Below are positions 46,241 to 54,422 of a stretch of 64,000 nt of DNA, piece by piece. The DNA comes from CAVVAY01 sp963746465 (GTDB taxonomy: Bacteria > Actinomycetota > Actinomycetes > JACCUZ01). A program made the position numbers and the translations under genes. The notes beneath the pieces were generated by a model. The model was not told where the DNA came from and ran no database searches. It saw only the letters and a list, made by a program, of their open reading frames with translations. The stretch is taken from positions 124,001-188,000 of the forward strand of contig CAVVAY010000007.1 in the NCBI GenBank assembly GCA_963746465.1, read 5' to 3'. Numbering within the stretch: the first letter of the stretch is position 1; every line of letters starts with the position of its first letter.

Positions 46241-47398
46241 CTACATCCAGCGCCGGATCGGCTTGACCGCGGTCTCCATCACCTTCTGGGTCGGTGACCG
46301 GTTGCGCCACCTGGTGAGGTCGATCGCCTCGCTGCGCCCGAAGTCGTCGTCCAGGTGCGCGTCGAGGGTGCCGGTCAGGTCGCGGTCGAGAGCGATCAGC
46401 ACGACCTCCTCGTCGTGGTCGAGCGAGCGCCGGTTGAAGTTCGACGAGCCGACCACGGCTGCGACCCCGTCGACCGTCATCACCTTGGCGTGCATCATCG
46501 AGGGCTGGAAGGTCCACACCTTCACCCCGCAGTCGACCAGCCGCGCGTAGGAGCCCTCGCTGGTCAGCTGCGAGACCCGCTTGTCGGCGTGCGGGCCGGG
46601 CAGCAGCAGATCGACGTCGACGCCGCGCGCCGGCGCCGCGCACAACGTGTCGAGGAAGTCGTCGTCCGGGGCGAAGTACGCAGTCGCGATGCGCAGCCGT
46701 TCGCGGGCCGAGCTGAGCATGACGTGGAAGGCGGACTGCATGTCGTCCCAGCCGAGGCTGGCCGAGCCGCGGACGATCTGCACCGTCGAGGTCCCGTCCT
46801 GCTTCTGCACCGGGAACTCGTCGTCCTCGTCGTACAGCGCCCGGCCGCTCTCGGCCCAGTCCTGGATGAATGCCGACTGCAGGCCGTCGACAGCCGGGCC
46901 CTCGACTCGCAGGTGGGTGTCCCGCCACTCGTTCTCGTTGCGTGCGTCGCCGCACCACTCCTCCGCGATGCCGACCCCGCCGGTGAAGGCGACCCGCCCG
47001 TCGACGACGCAGATCTTGCGGTGCAGCCGGTGGTTGGACTTGAACGGCGACTTCATCAGCGGCTTGCGGAACCACTCGACCTGCACGCCGGCCCGGTCCA
47101 TCTGGTGGACCAGCGTCTTCTCGATCAGCCGTCCGCCCAGGGCGTCGATCAGCAGCCGCACCCGCACGCCGGCCCGGGCGCGCTCCGACATCGCCTCGGC
47201 GAACTCGACCGCGATGTCGCCCTGCCAGTAGACGAAGGTCATCAGGTCGACGGTCGCCTGGGCGCCGCGGATCGACTCGAGCATCGCGGGGAAGATCTGG
47301 TCACCGTTGCGCAGCACCTCGATCGCGTTGCCCTCGGTGAACGGTGTCCCGATGACCACCTCGAGACGTCGCCGAAGCACGTCGACCTGGTCGCTCAC
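46241..47398 (-). CDS. Phospholipase D/cardiolipin-synthase-like protein
   Basis: A 385-residue PLD-superfamily protein with two HKD sites: His126-Lys128-Asp133 (HRKICVVD) and His303-Lys305-Asp310 (HAKVMTVD), each followed by a Gly-rich Ser/Asn stretch (FTGGVG, VVGSSNFNRR). Two active sites and no N-terminal helices are typical of soluble cardiolipin-synthase/ClsB-like proteins. ATP-independent transfer of phosphatidyl groups is likely. GTG at 47398. Convergent with the lipid kinase. Confidence 0.92.
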   Translation of the reverse strand: MSDQVDVLRRRLEVVIGTPFTEGNAIEVLRNGDQIFPAMLESIRGAQATVDLMTFVYWQGDIAVEFAEAMSERARAGVRVRLLIDALGGRLIEKTLVHQMDRAGVQVEWFRKPLMKSPFKSNHRLHRKICVVDGRVAFTGGVGIAEEWCGDARNENEWRDTHLRVEGPAVDGLQSAFIQDWAESGRALYDEDDEFPVQKQDGTSTVQIVRGSASLGWDDMQSAFHVMLSSARERLRIATAYFAPDDDFLDTLCAAPARGVDVDLLLPGPHADKRVSQLTSEGSYARLVDCGVKVWTFQPSMMHAKVMTVDGVAAVVGSSNFNRRSLDHDEEVVLIALDRDLTGTLDAHLDDDFGRSEAIDLTRWRNRSPTQKVMETAVKPIRRWM

Positions 47399-47441
47399 CC
47401 GCGTTCCTCCTGCTCTGCCGCAACTCGTCCGTCGGACGCCA

Positions 47442-48416
47442 TCAGATCAGTCCGCGGCGCGCTGCCTCTATACCCGCCTGGAAACGTGTGGTGGCCCCGA
47501 CCTCGTCCAGGACCATCGCGATGCGCCTCCGGACCGTCCGCAGCGACACCCCGAGCTGGCGGGCGATGGTCTCGTCCTTGAGACCGAGCTGAAGCAGCTC
47601 GAGCACCGGCCGGACGTCGTCGGCGGTGGGCGGCACCGGCCCCGTGGACGGCAGCGGCGCGGCCCGGCTCCAGTACTGCTCGAACAGCTCGCGCACCAGC
47701 GCGACGAGGGCGGGAGCGCGCAGCAGCAGGTGGCCGGTCCCGGCCGCGCCGCCCCAGCCGGCTGACACCAGCGCTGACTCGTGGCCGAAGACGGCGACCG
47801 CCGGCGGCGTCTCGGTGAGCAGGCGCACCGTCTCGCCGGCGTCCGCCCAGCGGCGGACGTAGGCGAGCCGGGCCGGGTCGGTGAGCACCTCGCTCGGGTA
47901 GAGGCCGCGCATGGGCCGTCCGTCGGTGAGCTGGTGCTCGATGAGCTCGACGTAGGTCGGTGCGTCCACGTCGATGTCGACGACCGGGTGGCAGGAGAGC
48001 ACCTCGCCGGTCGTCCCGCGCTGCAGGTCCTCCACGGCGGCGAACGACTCCTCGGCGCTGAGCAGCTCGAACGGCATGCTCGACCAGGCCCGGGACTGGC
48101 CGACCATGTGGTCGGCGGCGAAGCCGGACAGGCTCGCCCGCACGGCGTCCAGGCGGGACCGGCGCTCCTCGAGGTCGGAGAGCTCGACGTGCACCAGAGC
48201 AGCCAGCGTGGTCGCGGGGGAGGCCGGCGCGAGCCCGGCCGCGGCGCGGGTCACCAGCCCGACCCGCACCAGGTCGTCGACGGCGGCACCGACCGCGTCG
48301 GGGTCCAGGTCGAGGTGCCGGGACAGCTGGCCGAGGTCGAAGTCGGGGTTGCGCAGCATGGCGCGGTAGGCGGTCTCGGCGACGTCGTCCAGGCCCCAGA
48401 CGTCCAGTGCGCTCAT
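47442..48416 (-). CDS. TrmB-like/LuxR-type transcription regulator
   Basis: A 324-residue regulator. The N-terminus is a TrmB-like winged helix (LDVWGLDDVAETAYRAML, then LDLDPDAVGAAVDDLVRVGL), the middle (about 110-240) a phospholipase-D-fold-like sensor region, and the C-terminus a LuxR-type helix-turn-helix (GLKDETIARQLGVSLRTVRR). This architecture is common in Streptomyces-type actinobacteria. The inducer is unknown. Start at 48416. Downstream is the phospholipase-D gene with a 43-base gap; whether it controls that gene is open. Confidence 0.85.
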   Translation of the reverse strand: MSALDVWGLDDVAETAYRAMLRNPDFDLGQLSRHLDLDPDAVGAAVDDLVRVGLVTRAAAGLAPASPATTLAALVHVELSDLEERRSRLDAVRASLSGFAADHMVGQSRAWSSMPFELLSAEESFAAVEDLQRGTTGEVLSCHPVVDIDVDAPTYVELIEHQLTDGRPMRGLYPSEVLTDPARLAYVRRWADAGETVRLLTETPPAVAVFGHESALVSAGWGGAAGTGHLLLRAPALVALVRELFEQYWSRAAPLPSTGPVPPTADDVRPVLELLQLGLKDETIARQLGVSLRTVRRRIAMVLDEVGATTRFQAGIEAARRGLI

Positions 48417-48507
48417 GCCGTCACCGTACCCGCGGCTTGGCAGGATGGTGCCACTGGCCGCGAACGGCCACGCCGCCGCGTCGATCCACGGCACAATGGG
48501 GTCTGCA

Positions 48508-48557
48508 CGAGGTGCGGAACCGCGGCAGGGGACGGTTCCGCGCCTCGTCGGCTTTTT
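48508..48557 (+). terminator. Intrinsic terminator pointing rightward, with no upstream gene on its strand
   Basis: A 14-bp stem (48508-48521 with 48534-48547, one G-U pair), a 12-base loop and then TCGGCTTTTT. This is the clearest U-tract terminator in the window, read on the plus strand. Both neighbouring genes run on the minus strand, so it would end an unannotated plus-strand transcript from the 48417-48507 gap, possibly a short RNA. Confidence 0.55.
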
Positions 48558-48576
48558 CCGGCCGGACGCGCAGGGG

Positions 48577-48987
48577 CTAGGACAGCTCGCGCGCGGCCGT
48601 CTGGCTGCTGTCCGCCAGGAACTGCGCACAGCGCGCCGCCTCGTCGGCCTCCCCGATGGCCGCCGCTGCCTGGCCGAGCGCGTGCAGCGCCCGCAGGAAG
48701 CCGCGGTTCGGCTCGTGCTCCCAGGGGACGGGCCCGGCGCCCTTCCAGCCGCTGCGCCGCAGCACGTCCAGCCCGCGGTGGTAGCCGGTCCGCGCGTAGG
48801 CGTAGGCCTCGACGGCGCGCCCGTCGGCCAGCGCGGCCTCGGCCAGCATCGCCCAGGCCAGGCAGGAGGTCGGGTGCTCGGCGGCGACCGAGGCCGGGTC
48901 GGCGCCGGCCGCCAGCGCCTCGCGGGGCCCCGGCTCGTCCGGCAGTCGGGTAGCCGGGGGCTCGCCGAGCAGGTTGGGGTGCGTCAT
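48577..48987 (-). CDS. DUF3151-family protein
   Basis: A 136-residue protein of DUF3151, restricted to actinobacteria, function unknown. Starts MTHPNLLGEPPATRLPDEPG at 48987 behind a GGAGGAT site. Repetitive helix pairs (HPTSCLAWAMLAEAALADGR, RTGYHRGLDVLRRSGWKGAG, RGFLRALHALGQAAAAIGEA) suggest a TPR-like fold, and the tail is ELS. DUF3151 genes lie near fba and purA in other actinobacteria, as here (fba at 53.4 kb, purA at 44-45 kb). Confidence 0.92.
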   Translation of the reverse strand: MTHPNLLGEPPATRLPDEPGPREALAAGADPASVAAEHPTSCLAWAMLAEAALADGRAVEAYAYARTGYHRGLDVLRRSGWKGAGPVPWEHEPNRGFLRALHALGQAAAAIGEADEAARCAQFLADSSQTAARELS

Positions 48988-49121
48988 CCGGCGATCCTCC
49001 CACCGCAGAGCCCCGGGACCGCCCGGTCCACCGCCTCGGCGGACCACCCGATCGGGCTCATCCGTCCGGTCCCATCTGGCTCACCCGTACGGCGTAACTT
49101 TTGGTAATCCCTTGATGACTT

Positions 49122-49132
49122 GTTGTAACAAC
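49122..49132. promoter_or_regulatory. Short palindrome upstream of the tryptophan-repeat subtilase
   Basis: GTTGTAACAAC, a perfect odd palindrome in the most AT-rich spot of the 214-base gap between DUF3151 and the subtilase (region 49095-49135). Could be part of the promoter or an operator. Confidence 0.3.
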
Positions 49133-49201
49133 GCGGATGCTGGGGCGATCAAAGGACAGACGCCGACCCGTCCTGGGCGGCGGTCCCACCGAGGGGGTTC
49201 G

Positions 49202-50827
49202 ATGTCGCGTCGGCGCAGTGTCGCCCGCACGGTCACGTCGATGGCGACCGCCTCCGTGCTGTCCGTGGCCATGTGCGCCGGCAGTGCGGCGCCTGCCCAG
49301 GCCGGCCTGATCGGCGACCTGCTCGGCACCGTCGGCGGCTTGACCGGCGGCGTGACCACGCTGCTTGCCAACACGACGCAGAGCCTGCTCGGGCCGACCG
49401 GCTGGATCACCGACGAGGGCGTCACCGAGCTGGACCACGTGGCCGCCGTGATCGGCGCGGACCGGATGTACGGCCGCGGCGTCACCGGCCGCGGCGTCGG
49501 CGTGGCGCTGGTGGACACCGGCGTGGTGCCGGTCCGCGGGCTGACCTCCGGCAACGTCGTGAACGGGCCCGACCTGTCGTTCGAGAGCCAGTCCGCCTCG
49601 CAGCGGCACCTGGACACCTTCGGCCACGGCACGCACATGGCGGGGATCATCGCTGGCAACGACCCGTCGTCGCTGCTGTCCAGGGGGGAGTTCCAGGGCA
49701 TCGCTCCGGGTGCACGGCTGACCAGTCTCAAGGTCGCCACCACCCAGGGCGCGGTGGACGTCTCGCAGGTCATCGCCGCCGTCGACTGGGTGGTGGCGCA
49801 CCGCAACGACGACCCGAACAACCCGATCCGGGTGCTGAACCTGTCCTACGGCACCGACGGCGTGCAGGACTACCAGCTCGACCCGTTGACCCATGCGGTC
49901 GAGAACGCCTGGCGGGCCGGCATCGTCGTCGTCGTCGCCGGCGGCAACAGCGGCACCGACAGCCCGAAGCTGAACAACCCGGCGTACGACCCCTACGTGC
50001 TGGCGGTGGGTGCCGCCGACACGAACGAGACCGTCGGCGCCTCCGACGACGTCGTGCCGGCGTTCAGCAGCCGCGGTGACGCCAGGCGCCGGGTCGACCT
50101 GGTCGCACCGGGTCGTTCCATCAAGTCGCTGCGCGACCCCAGCTCCTTCCTCGACGAGGCCCACCCGGACGCCCGGGTCGGCAGCCGGTACTTCAAGGGC
50201 AGCGGCTCGTCGCAGGCAGCCGCGGTGATGACGGGTGCCGTCGCACTGCTGCTGCAGGCCCGGCCGAACCTGCGCCCGGACCAGGTGAAGGCGCTGCTGC
50301 GCAGCACGGCCGAGCCGATGCCGACCGCAGACGCAGCCGGCCGCGGCGCCGGGGAGCTCGACGTCTACCGGGCCTTCCTCGCCTCGACACCGTCCGCGAC
50401 CCAGAGCTGGCCGGTCTCGACCGGGCTGGGCTCGCTCGAGCAGGCTCGCGGCACGCAGCACGTCACCGACGACGACCAGCTGCTCACCGGCGAGCGGCAC
50501 CCGCTCGGTGCGTTCGACGCCCGCACCTGGGCACCGGCCAGCGCCGCGTTCAAGGGCTGGTCCGGCGGCATCTGGGCCGGCGGGTCCTGGACCGGCGACT
50601 GCTGGTGCGAGGCGACCTGGTCCGGCAAGTCCTGGTCCGGCAAGTCGTGGTCGGGCAAGTCCTGGTCCGGTGACTACTGGTCCGGCAAGTCGTGGTCGGG
50701 CAAGTCGTGGTCCGGCGGCATGTGGAGCGGCAAGTCGTGGTCGAGCACCGGCTGGACCGGCAGCAGCTGGGTGGGCAAGTCCTGGTCCGGTGGTGTCTGG
50801 GCGGCCGCTGACTGGGGCGCGCAGTGA
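49202..50827 (+). CDS. Secreted S8 subtilase with C-terminal tryptophan-pentad repeats
   Basis: A 541-residue exported serine protease. Signal peptide 1-34 (cleavage near AQA). The triad is Asp105 (ALVDTGV), His142 (FGHGTHMAG) and Ser337 in GSGSSQAAA, an unusual variant of the common GTSMAAP. Oxyanion Asn in AGGNSG. From residue 453 to the end, 18 tryptophans occur exactly every fifth residue in a WSGKS-like pattern. There is no cell-wall anchor or membrane helix after the repeats, and no I9 propeptide is evident. GAGGGGG precedes the ATG. The stop overlaps the GTG of a membrane GGDEF-EAL gene. Confidence 0.92.
   Translation: MSRRRSVARTVTSMATASVLSVAMCAGSAAPAQAGLIGDLLGTVGGLTGGVTTLLANTTQSLLGPTGWITDEGVTELDHVAAVIGADRMYGRGVTGRGVGVALVDTGVVPVRGLTSGNVVNGPDLSFESQSASQRHLDTFGHGTHMAGIIAGNDPSSLLSRGEFQGIAPGARLTSLKVATTQGAVDVSQVIAAVDWVVAHRNDDPNNPIRVLNLSYGTDGVQDYQLDPLTHAVENAWRAGIVVVVAGGNSGTDSPKLNNPAYDPYVLAVGAADTNETVGASDDVVPAFSSRGDARRRVDLVAPGRSIKSLRDPSSFLDEAHPDARVGSRYFKGSGSSQAAAVMTGAVALLLQARPNLRPDQVKALLRSTAEPMPTADAAGRGAGELDVYRAFLASTPSATQSWPVSTGLGSLEQARGTQHVTDDDQLLTGERHPLGAFDARTWAPASAAFKGWSGGIWAGGSWTGDCWCEATWSGKSWSGKSWSGKSWSGDYWSGKSWSGKSWSGGMWSGKSWSSTGWTGSSWVGKSWSGGVWAAADWGAQ
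50558..50815 (+). repeat. 15-bp tandem repeat coding 17 tryptophan pentads
   Basis: Tandem 15-base units from 50558, each starting with TGG; commonest unit TGGTCCGGCAAGTCC, coding WSGKS. TGG appears at every 15th base, 18 times without slippage, up to 50813. Units at the flanks diverge (WTGDC, WCEAT, WSSTG, WVGKS); the middle ones are near identical, a sign of recent unit duplication under frame and spacing constraint. Confidence 0.9.
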
Positions 50828-53346
50828 CCGATCCGCCCGGCGGCCACGCCTCACGGGTGTGGCTGCTGACGGTTGGGATCGGGGCCGGGGCCGGGGCCCT
50901 GCAGCTGGGCCTGATCCCGGAGCTGGCCGAGCTGACGACGACGCAGGAACCCCTGCGTCGTTTCGTGCTGCTGGTGGTCCTCGTGGCGAGCTTCGCGGTC
51001 GCCGAGGCAGCCGTCGTGCACGTGCCGAGCGGACGCAGCGCCTACACGCTGACGCTCAGCGAGGTGCCCCTCGTCGCCGCGCTGTTCTTCCTCACGCCCA
51101 CCCAGTACATCCTGGCCCGGGTCCTCGGCGCCGCGGTCCCGCTGGCGTGGCGCAACCGGCGCAGCCACCGCAAGCTCGCCTTCAACCTCGGTCTCTACTG
51201 GTTCGAGGCCGCGGTGGCGGTCGTCGTCTGGCAGCTGGTCGCCGGGGGCACCTCCGAACCCGGTCCGGTCGCCTGGCTCGGGGCAGCAGCGGTCGTGGTC
51301 GTCGTCGACCTGCTCGGCACCGCCCTGATCGCGGTGGCTATGGCGGTGGACGTCGGCCGGCGGCCGCGGCCGGCCGAGCTTCTGGAGGAGGCCAGCCCGG
51401 TGATCTCGCTGGTCAACGCCAGCGCCGCCCTGGTGGTCGTCTACGTCGTCACCGTGGACTGGCGGGCGTTGTGGACCGTCGGCGTCGTCGTCGCGGTGCT
51501 GTTCTTCGCCCTGCGGGCGCACAACGCGCTGCGCCGGCGGACCGAGAGCGTCGAGCAGCTGGGCCAGTTCACCGGCCAGCTGGGTGGCCAGCTCGACGTG
51601 GACGCCGCGGCGCAGGCAGCGGTGGCCTGGATGACCCAGGTGCTCAAGGCGGACGTCGTCGAGCTGACCCTGACCGAGGAGTTCGCCGGGCGCCCGCGCC
51701 GATGGGCCGCGCGCTACGACCAGCCTGCGGCCGAGGTCGAGGGTCCTGGGAAGGCTGCCGCCCTGGCTGCCTGGCTCGACGCCGGCCCGCTGCTCGTGCC
51801 GCGCCGGATCCGGGACCGGGCCCTGCTCGCGGCCCTGGCCAGCGTCGGCCTGCGGGACGCGGTCGCAATGCCGTTGCAGGGCGACGGCGAGATCGTCGGC
51901 GCGCTGCTGGTCGGCGACCGCCTCGGTGACGTCGAGACGTTCACGGTCAGCGACCTGCAGGAGCTGCAGGCTCTCGGCAACCACCTCAGCGTCAGCCTGC
52001 GCAACGCGCGGCGCGCCGACCTGATCCGCGAGCAGGCCGAGGAGCAGCTCCGCCGCTCGCTGCACGACGAGCTCACCGGGCTGCCGAACCGGCGCCACGT
52101 CGAGAGCCGGCTGGCCGACCTGCTGAACGACGGCCGGCGAGCCGCGGCGATCCTGCTCGACCTCGACCGGTTCAAGGAGATCAACGACACCCTCGGCCAC
52201 CGGACCGGCGACGCCCTGCTGCGGATGGTGGCCGACCGGCTGCTGCGCTGCGCTCCCTCGGACGCCGTGGTGGCTCGGCTCGGCGGCGACGAGTTCGCCC
52301 TCGTGGCGGAGACGCGGGACCAGGCGACCGCGGAGTCGGTCGTGGCGATGGTCCGGCACGCCTTCGCCGCCCCGTTCGAGCTGGACGACCTGCGGGTGAC
52401 CGTCGAGGCCAGCGTCGGCGTCGCGCTGTCCGAGGAGACGACGACCTCGCGGGACCTGCTGCGGCACGCCGACATCGCGATGTACGCCGCCAAGGACCGG
52501 CGTACCGGGGTGGAGACCTACCGGCCCGAGCTCGAGGTCATCAGCCCGGCCCGCCTCACGCTGCTCACCGAGCTCAAGGACGCCATCACCCACGGCGAGC
52601 TGACCATCGACGTCCAGCCGAAGGTGCGCCTGCGGGACGGCGTGGTGCTCGGCGCGGAGGCCCTCGTCCGGTGGAACCACCCCGAGCGCGGCTTCATCGG
52701 CCCGGACGACTTCATCCCGGTGGCCGAGCACAGCGGGCTCATCACGCCGCTCACCTTCTCGGTGCTCCGCCAGTCGCTGGCAGCCTGCGAGTCGTGGCGC
52801 CGGGCCGGCTGGGCGGTCGGCATCGCGGTGAACCTCTCACCGCGCAGCCTGTCGCCCGCGTTCGTCGACGAGGTGGCCCGTGCGCTGGCGGCGGTCGAGG
52901 TACCGGCCGACGCGGTGACCTTGGAGATCACCGAGTCGAGCCTGATGGCCGACCCGGAGCGCGCGATCGAGGTGCTGGAGCGGTTGCGTGCGCTGGGCCT
53001 GCACCTGTCGATCGACGACCTGGGGACGGGCTACTCCTCGCTGGCCTACCTGCAGCGGCTGCCGGTGTCGGAGGTCAAGATCGACAAGTCGTTCCTCCAG
53101 CCGGGGCAGCAGTCGGCCAGCTCGCGGGCCATCGTGGCGGCGATCGTCGACCTGGGGCACCGGCTCGGCCGGCGGGTGGTGGCCGAAGGCGTCGAGGACG
53201 AGTCGACCTGGCGGCACCTGCAGCAGCTGGGCTGCGACTCGGCTCAGGGCTACTGGATGGGCCGGCCGATGCCGGCCGCGGACTTCCTGCCCTGGCTCGA
53301 GCAGTGGCGCCCGCTCGAGGTGGCCTCGTTGCGCGCCCTGGCCTGA
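50824..53346 (+). CDS. Membrane-bound GGDEF-EAL cyclic-di-GMP protein
   Basis: An 840-residue protein. Residues 1-240 hold seven or eight membrane helices (MASE-like sensor), 265-390 a GAF-like domain. A GGDEF domain follows with intact GGDEF at 487-491 but no RxxD inhibitory site before it (APSD instead). The EAL domain has EAL at 612-614, NLSP, EITESS, IDDLGTG (DD at 731-732), VKIDKSF and EGVED, so the full set for phosphodiesterase is present. It can in principle make and break c-di-GMP. GTG start overlaps the subtilase stop, so coupled translation with an exported protease is likely. Confidence 0.93.
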   Translation: MTDPPGGHASRVWLLTVGIGAGAGALQLGLIPELAELTTTQEPLRRFVLLVVLVASFAVAEAAVVHVPSGRSAYTLTLSEVPLVAALFFLTPTQYILARVLGAAVPLAWRNRRSHRKLAFNLGLYWFEAAVAVVVWQLVAGGTSEPGPVAWLGAAAVVVVVDLLGTALIAVAMAVDVGRRPRPAELLEEASPVISLVNASAALVVVYVVTVDWRALWTVGVVVAVLFFALRAHNALRRRTESVEQLGQFTGQLGGQLDVDAAAQAAVAWMTQVLKADVVELTLTEEFAGRPRRWAARYDQPAAEVEGPGKAAALAAWLDAGPLLVPRRIRDRALLAALASVGLRDAVAMPLQGDGEIVGALLVGDRLGDVETFTVSDLQELQALGNHLSVSLRNARRADLIREQAEEQLRRSLHDELTGLPNRRHVESRLADLLNDGRRAAAILLDLDRFKEINDTLGHRTGDALLRMVADRLLRCAPSDAVVARLGGDEFALVAETRDQATAESVVAMVRHAFAAPFELDDLRVTVEASVGVALSEETTTSRDLLRHADIAMYAAKDRRTGVETYRPELEVISPARLTLLTELKDAITHGELTIDVQPKVRLRDGVVLGAEALVRWNHPERGFIGPDDFIPVAEHSGLITPLTFSVLRQSLAACESWRRAGWAVGIAVNLSPRSLSPAFVDEVARALAAVEVPADAVTLEITESSLMADPERAIEVLERLRALGLHLSIDDLGTGYSSLAYLQRLPVSEVKIDKSFLQPGQQSASSRAIVAAIVDLGHRLGRRVVAEGVEDESTWRHLQQLGCDSAQGYWMGRPMPAADFLPWLEQWRPLEVASLRALA

Positions 53347-53350
53347 CGGG

Positions 53351-54379
53351 CTACTTCCCGACCGAGGTCCCGGCCGACCGCAGGTCCTCGCAGGCCTCGA
53401 CCACCCGGGCGGCCATGCCGGCCTCGGCAGCCTTGCCCCAGGCCCGCGGGTCGTACTGCTTCTTGTTGCCGACCTCGCCGTCGACCTTCAGCACGCCGTC
53501 GTAGTTCGTGAACATGTGGCCGACGACCGGCCGGGTGAAGGCGTACTGCGTGTCGGTGTCGACGTTCATCTTGACCACGCCGTAGTCGAGGGTCTCCCGG
53601 ATCTCCTCGAGCGCGGAGCCGGAACCACCGTGGAAGACCAGGTCGAACGGCTTCTCGGTGCCGAGCTTGGCGCCGACCTCGTCCTGGATGTCCTTCAGGA
53701 TCGACGGCTTGAGCTTGACGTTGCCCGGCTTGTAGACACCGTGCACGTTTCCGAACGTCGCCGCGAGGATGTAGCGACCGACCTCACCCGGGGCGCCGAG
53801 CACCTCGACGGTGCGCAGTGCGTCGCCCGGAGTCGTGTAGAGCTTGTCGTTGATCTCGTTGGCGACCCCGTCCTCCTCGCCGCCGACGACGCCGATCTCG
53901 AGCTCCATCACGATCTTCGCCGCGGCGCACTTCTCGAGCAGCTCGCGGGCGATCTGCAGGTTCTCCTCGAGCTCGACCGCCGAGCCGTCCCACATGTGCG
54001 ACTGGAACAGCGGCTCACGTCCCTCGGCCACCCGCTGCGCGGAGATCTCGATGAGCGGCCGCATGTAGCCGTCCAGCTTGTCCTTGGGGCAGTGGTCGGT
54101 GTGCAGCGCGATCTGCACCGGGTAGGCCTTGGCGACGTGGTGGGCGTACTCCGCGAGCGCCTCGGCTCCGAGCACCATGTCCTTGACGGTCGAGCCGGAG
54201 AGGTACTCGGCGCCGCCGGTCGAGATCTGCACGATGCCGTCGCTGCCCGCCTCGGCGAACCCCTGCAGGGCGGCCGTCAGCGTCTGCGACGACGTGACGT
54301 TGATCGCCGGGTAGGCGAAGGCACCGGCCTTGGCGCGGTCCAGCATCTCGGCGTAGACGTCGGGCGTGGCGATGGGCAT
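53351..54379 (-). CDS. fba: Class II fructose-bisphosphate aldolase
   Basis: A 342-residue zinc-dependent aldolase of glycolysis and gluconeogenesis. ATG at 54379, giving MPIATPDVYAEMLDRAKAG; a GTG six bases earlier is possible. Key stretches: YPAINVTSSQTLTAALQGF, zinc-site LHTDHCPKDKLDGY, ELEIGVVGGEEDGV, FGNVHGVYKPGNVKL and VFHGGSGSALEEI with NVDTDTQYAFTR. This long type is the actinobacterial class IIA. It is the gene downstream of a flavin reductase and RNA methyltransferase block; only 4 bases separate its stop from the convergent GGDEF-EAL gene. Confidence 0.97.
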   Translation of the reverse strand: MPIATPDVYAEMLDRAKAGAFAYPAINVTSSQTLTAALQGFAEAGSDGIVQISTGGAEYLSGSTVKDMVLGAEALAEYAHHVAKAYPVQIALHTDHCPKDKLDGYMRPLIEISAQRVAEGREPLFQSHMWDGSAVELEENLQIARELLEKCAAAKIVMELEIGVVGGEEDGVANEINDKLYTTPGDALRTVEVLGAPGEVGRYILAATFGNVHGVYKPGNVKLKPSILKDIQDEVGAKLGTEKPFDLVFHGGSGSALEEIRETLDYGVVKMNVDTDTQYAFTRPVVGHMFTNYDGVLKVDGEVGNKKQYDPRAWGKAAEAGMAARVVEACEDLRSAGTSVGK

Positions 54380-54422
54380 GCCCACATCAAACCAGAGCAG
54401 GCCGTACGGCGGGAGCGCCGTC

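Noticed and set aside
50558..50815. Short tandem repeats that might be a CRISPR array
   Set aside because: Repeats are contiguous 15-mers in one reading frame with no unique spacers and no cas genes nearby.
50851..52731. Minus-strand frame antisense to the GGDEF-EAL gene
   Set aside because: No protein-like segments; the plus-strand frame has all catalytic motifs.
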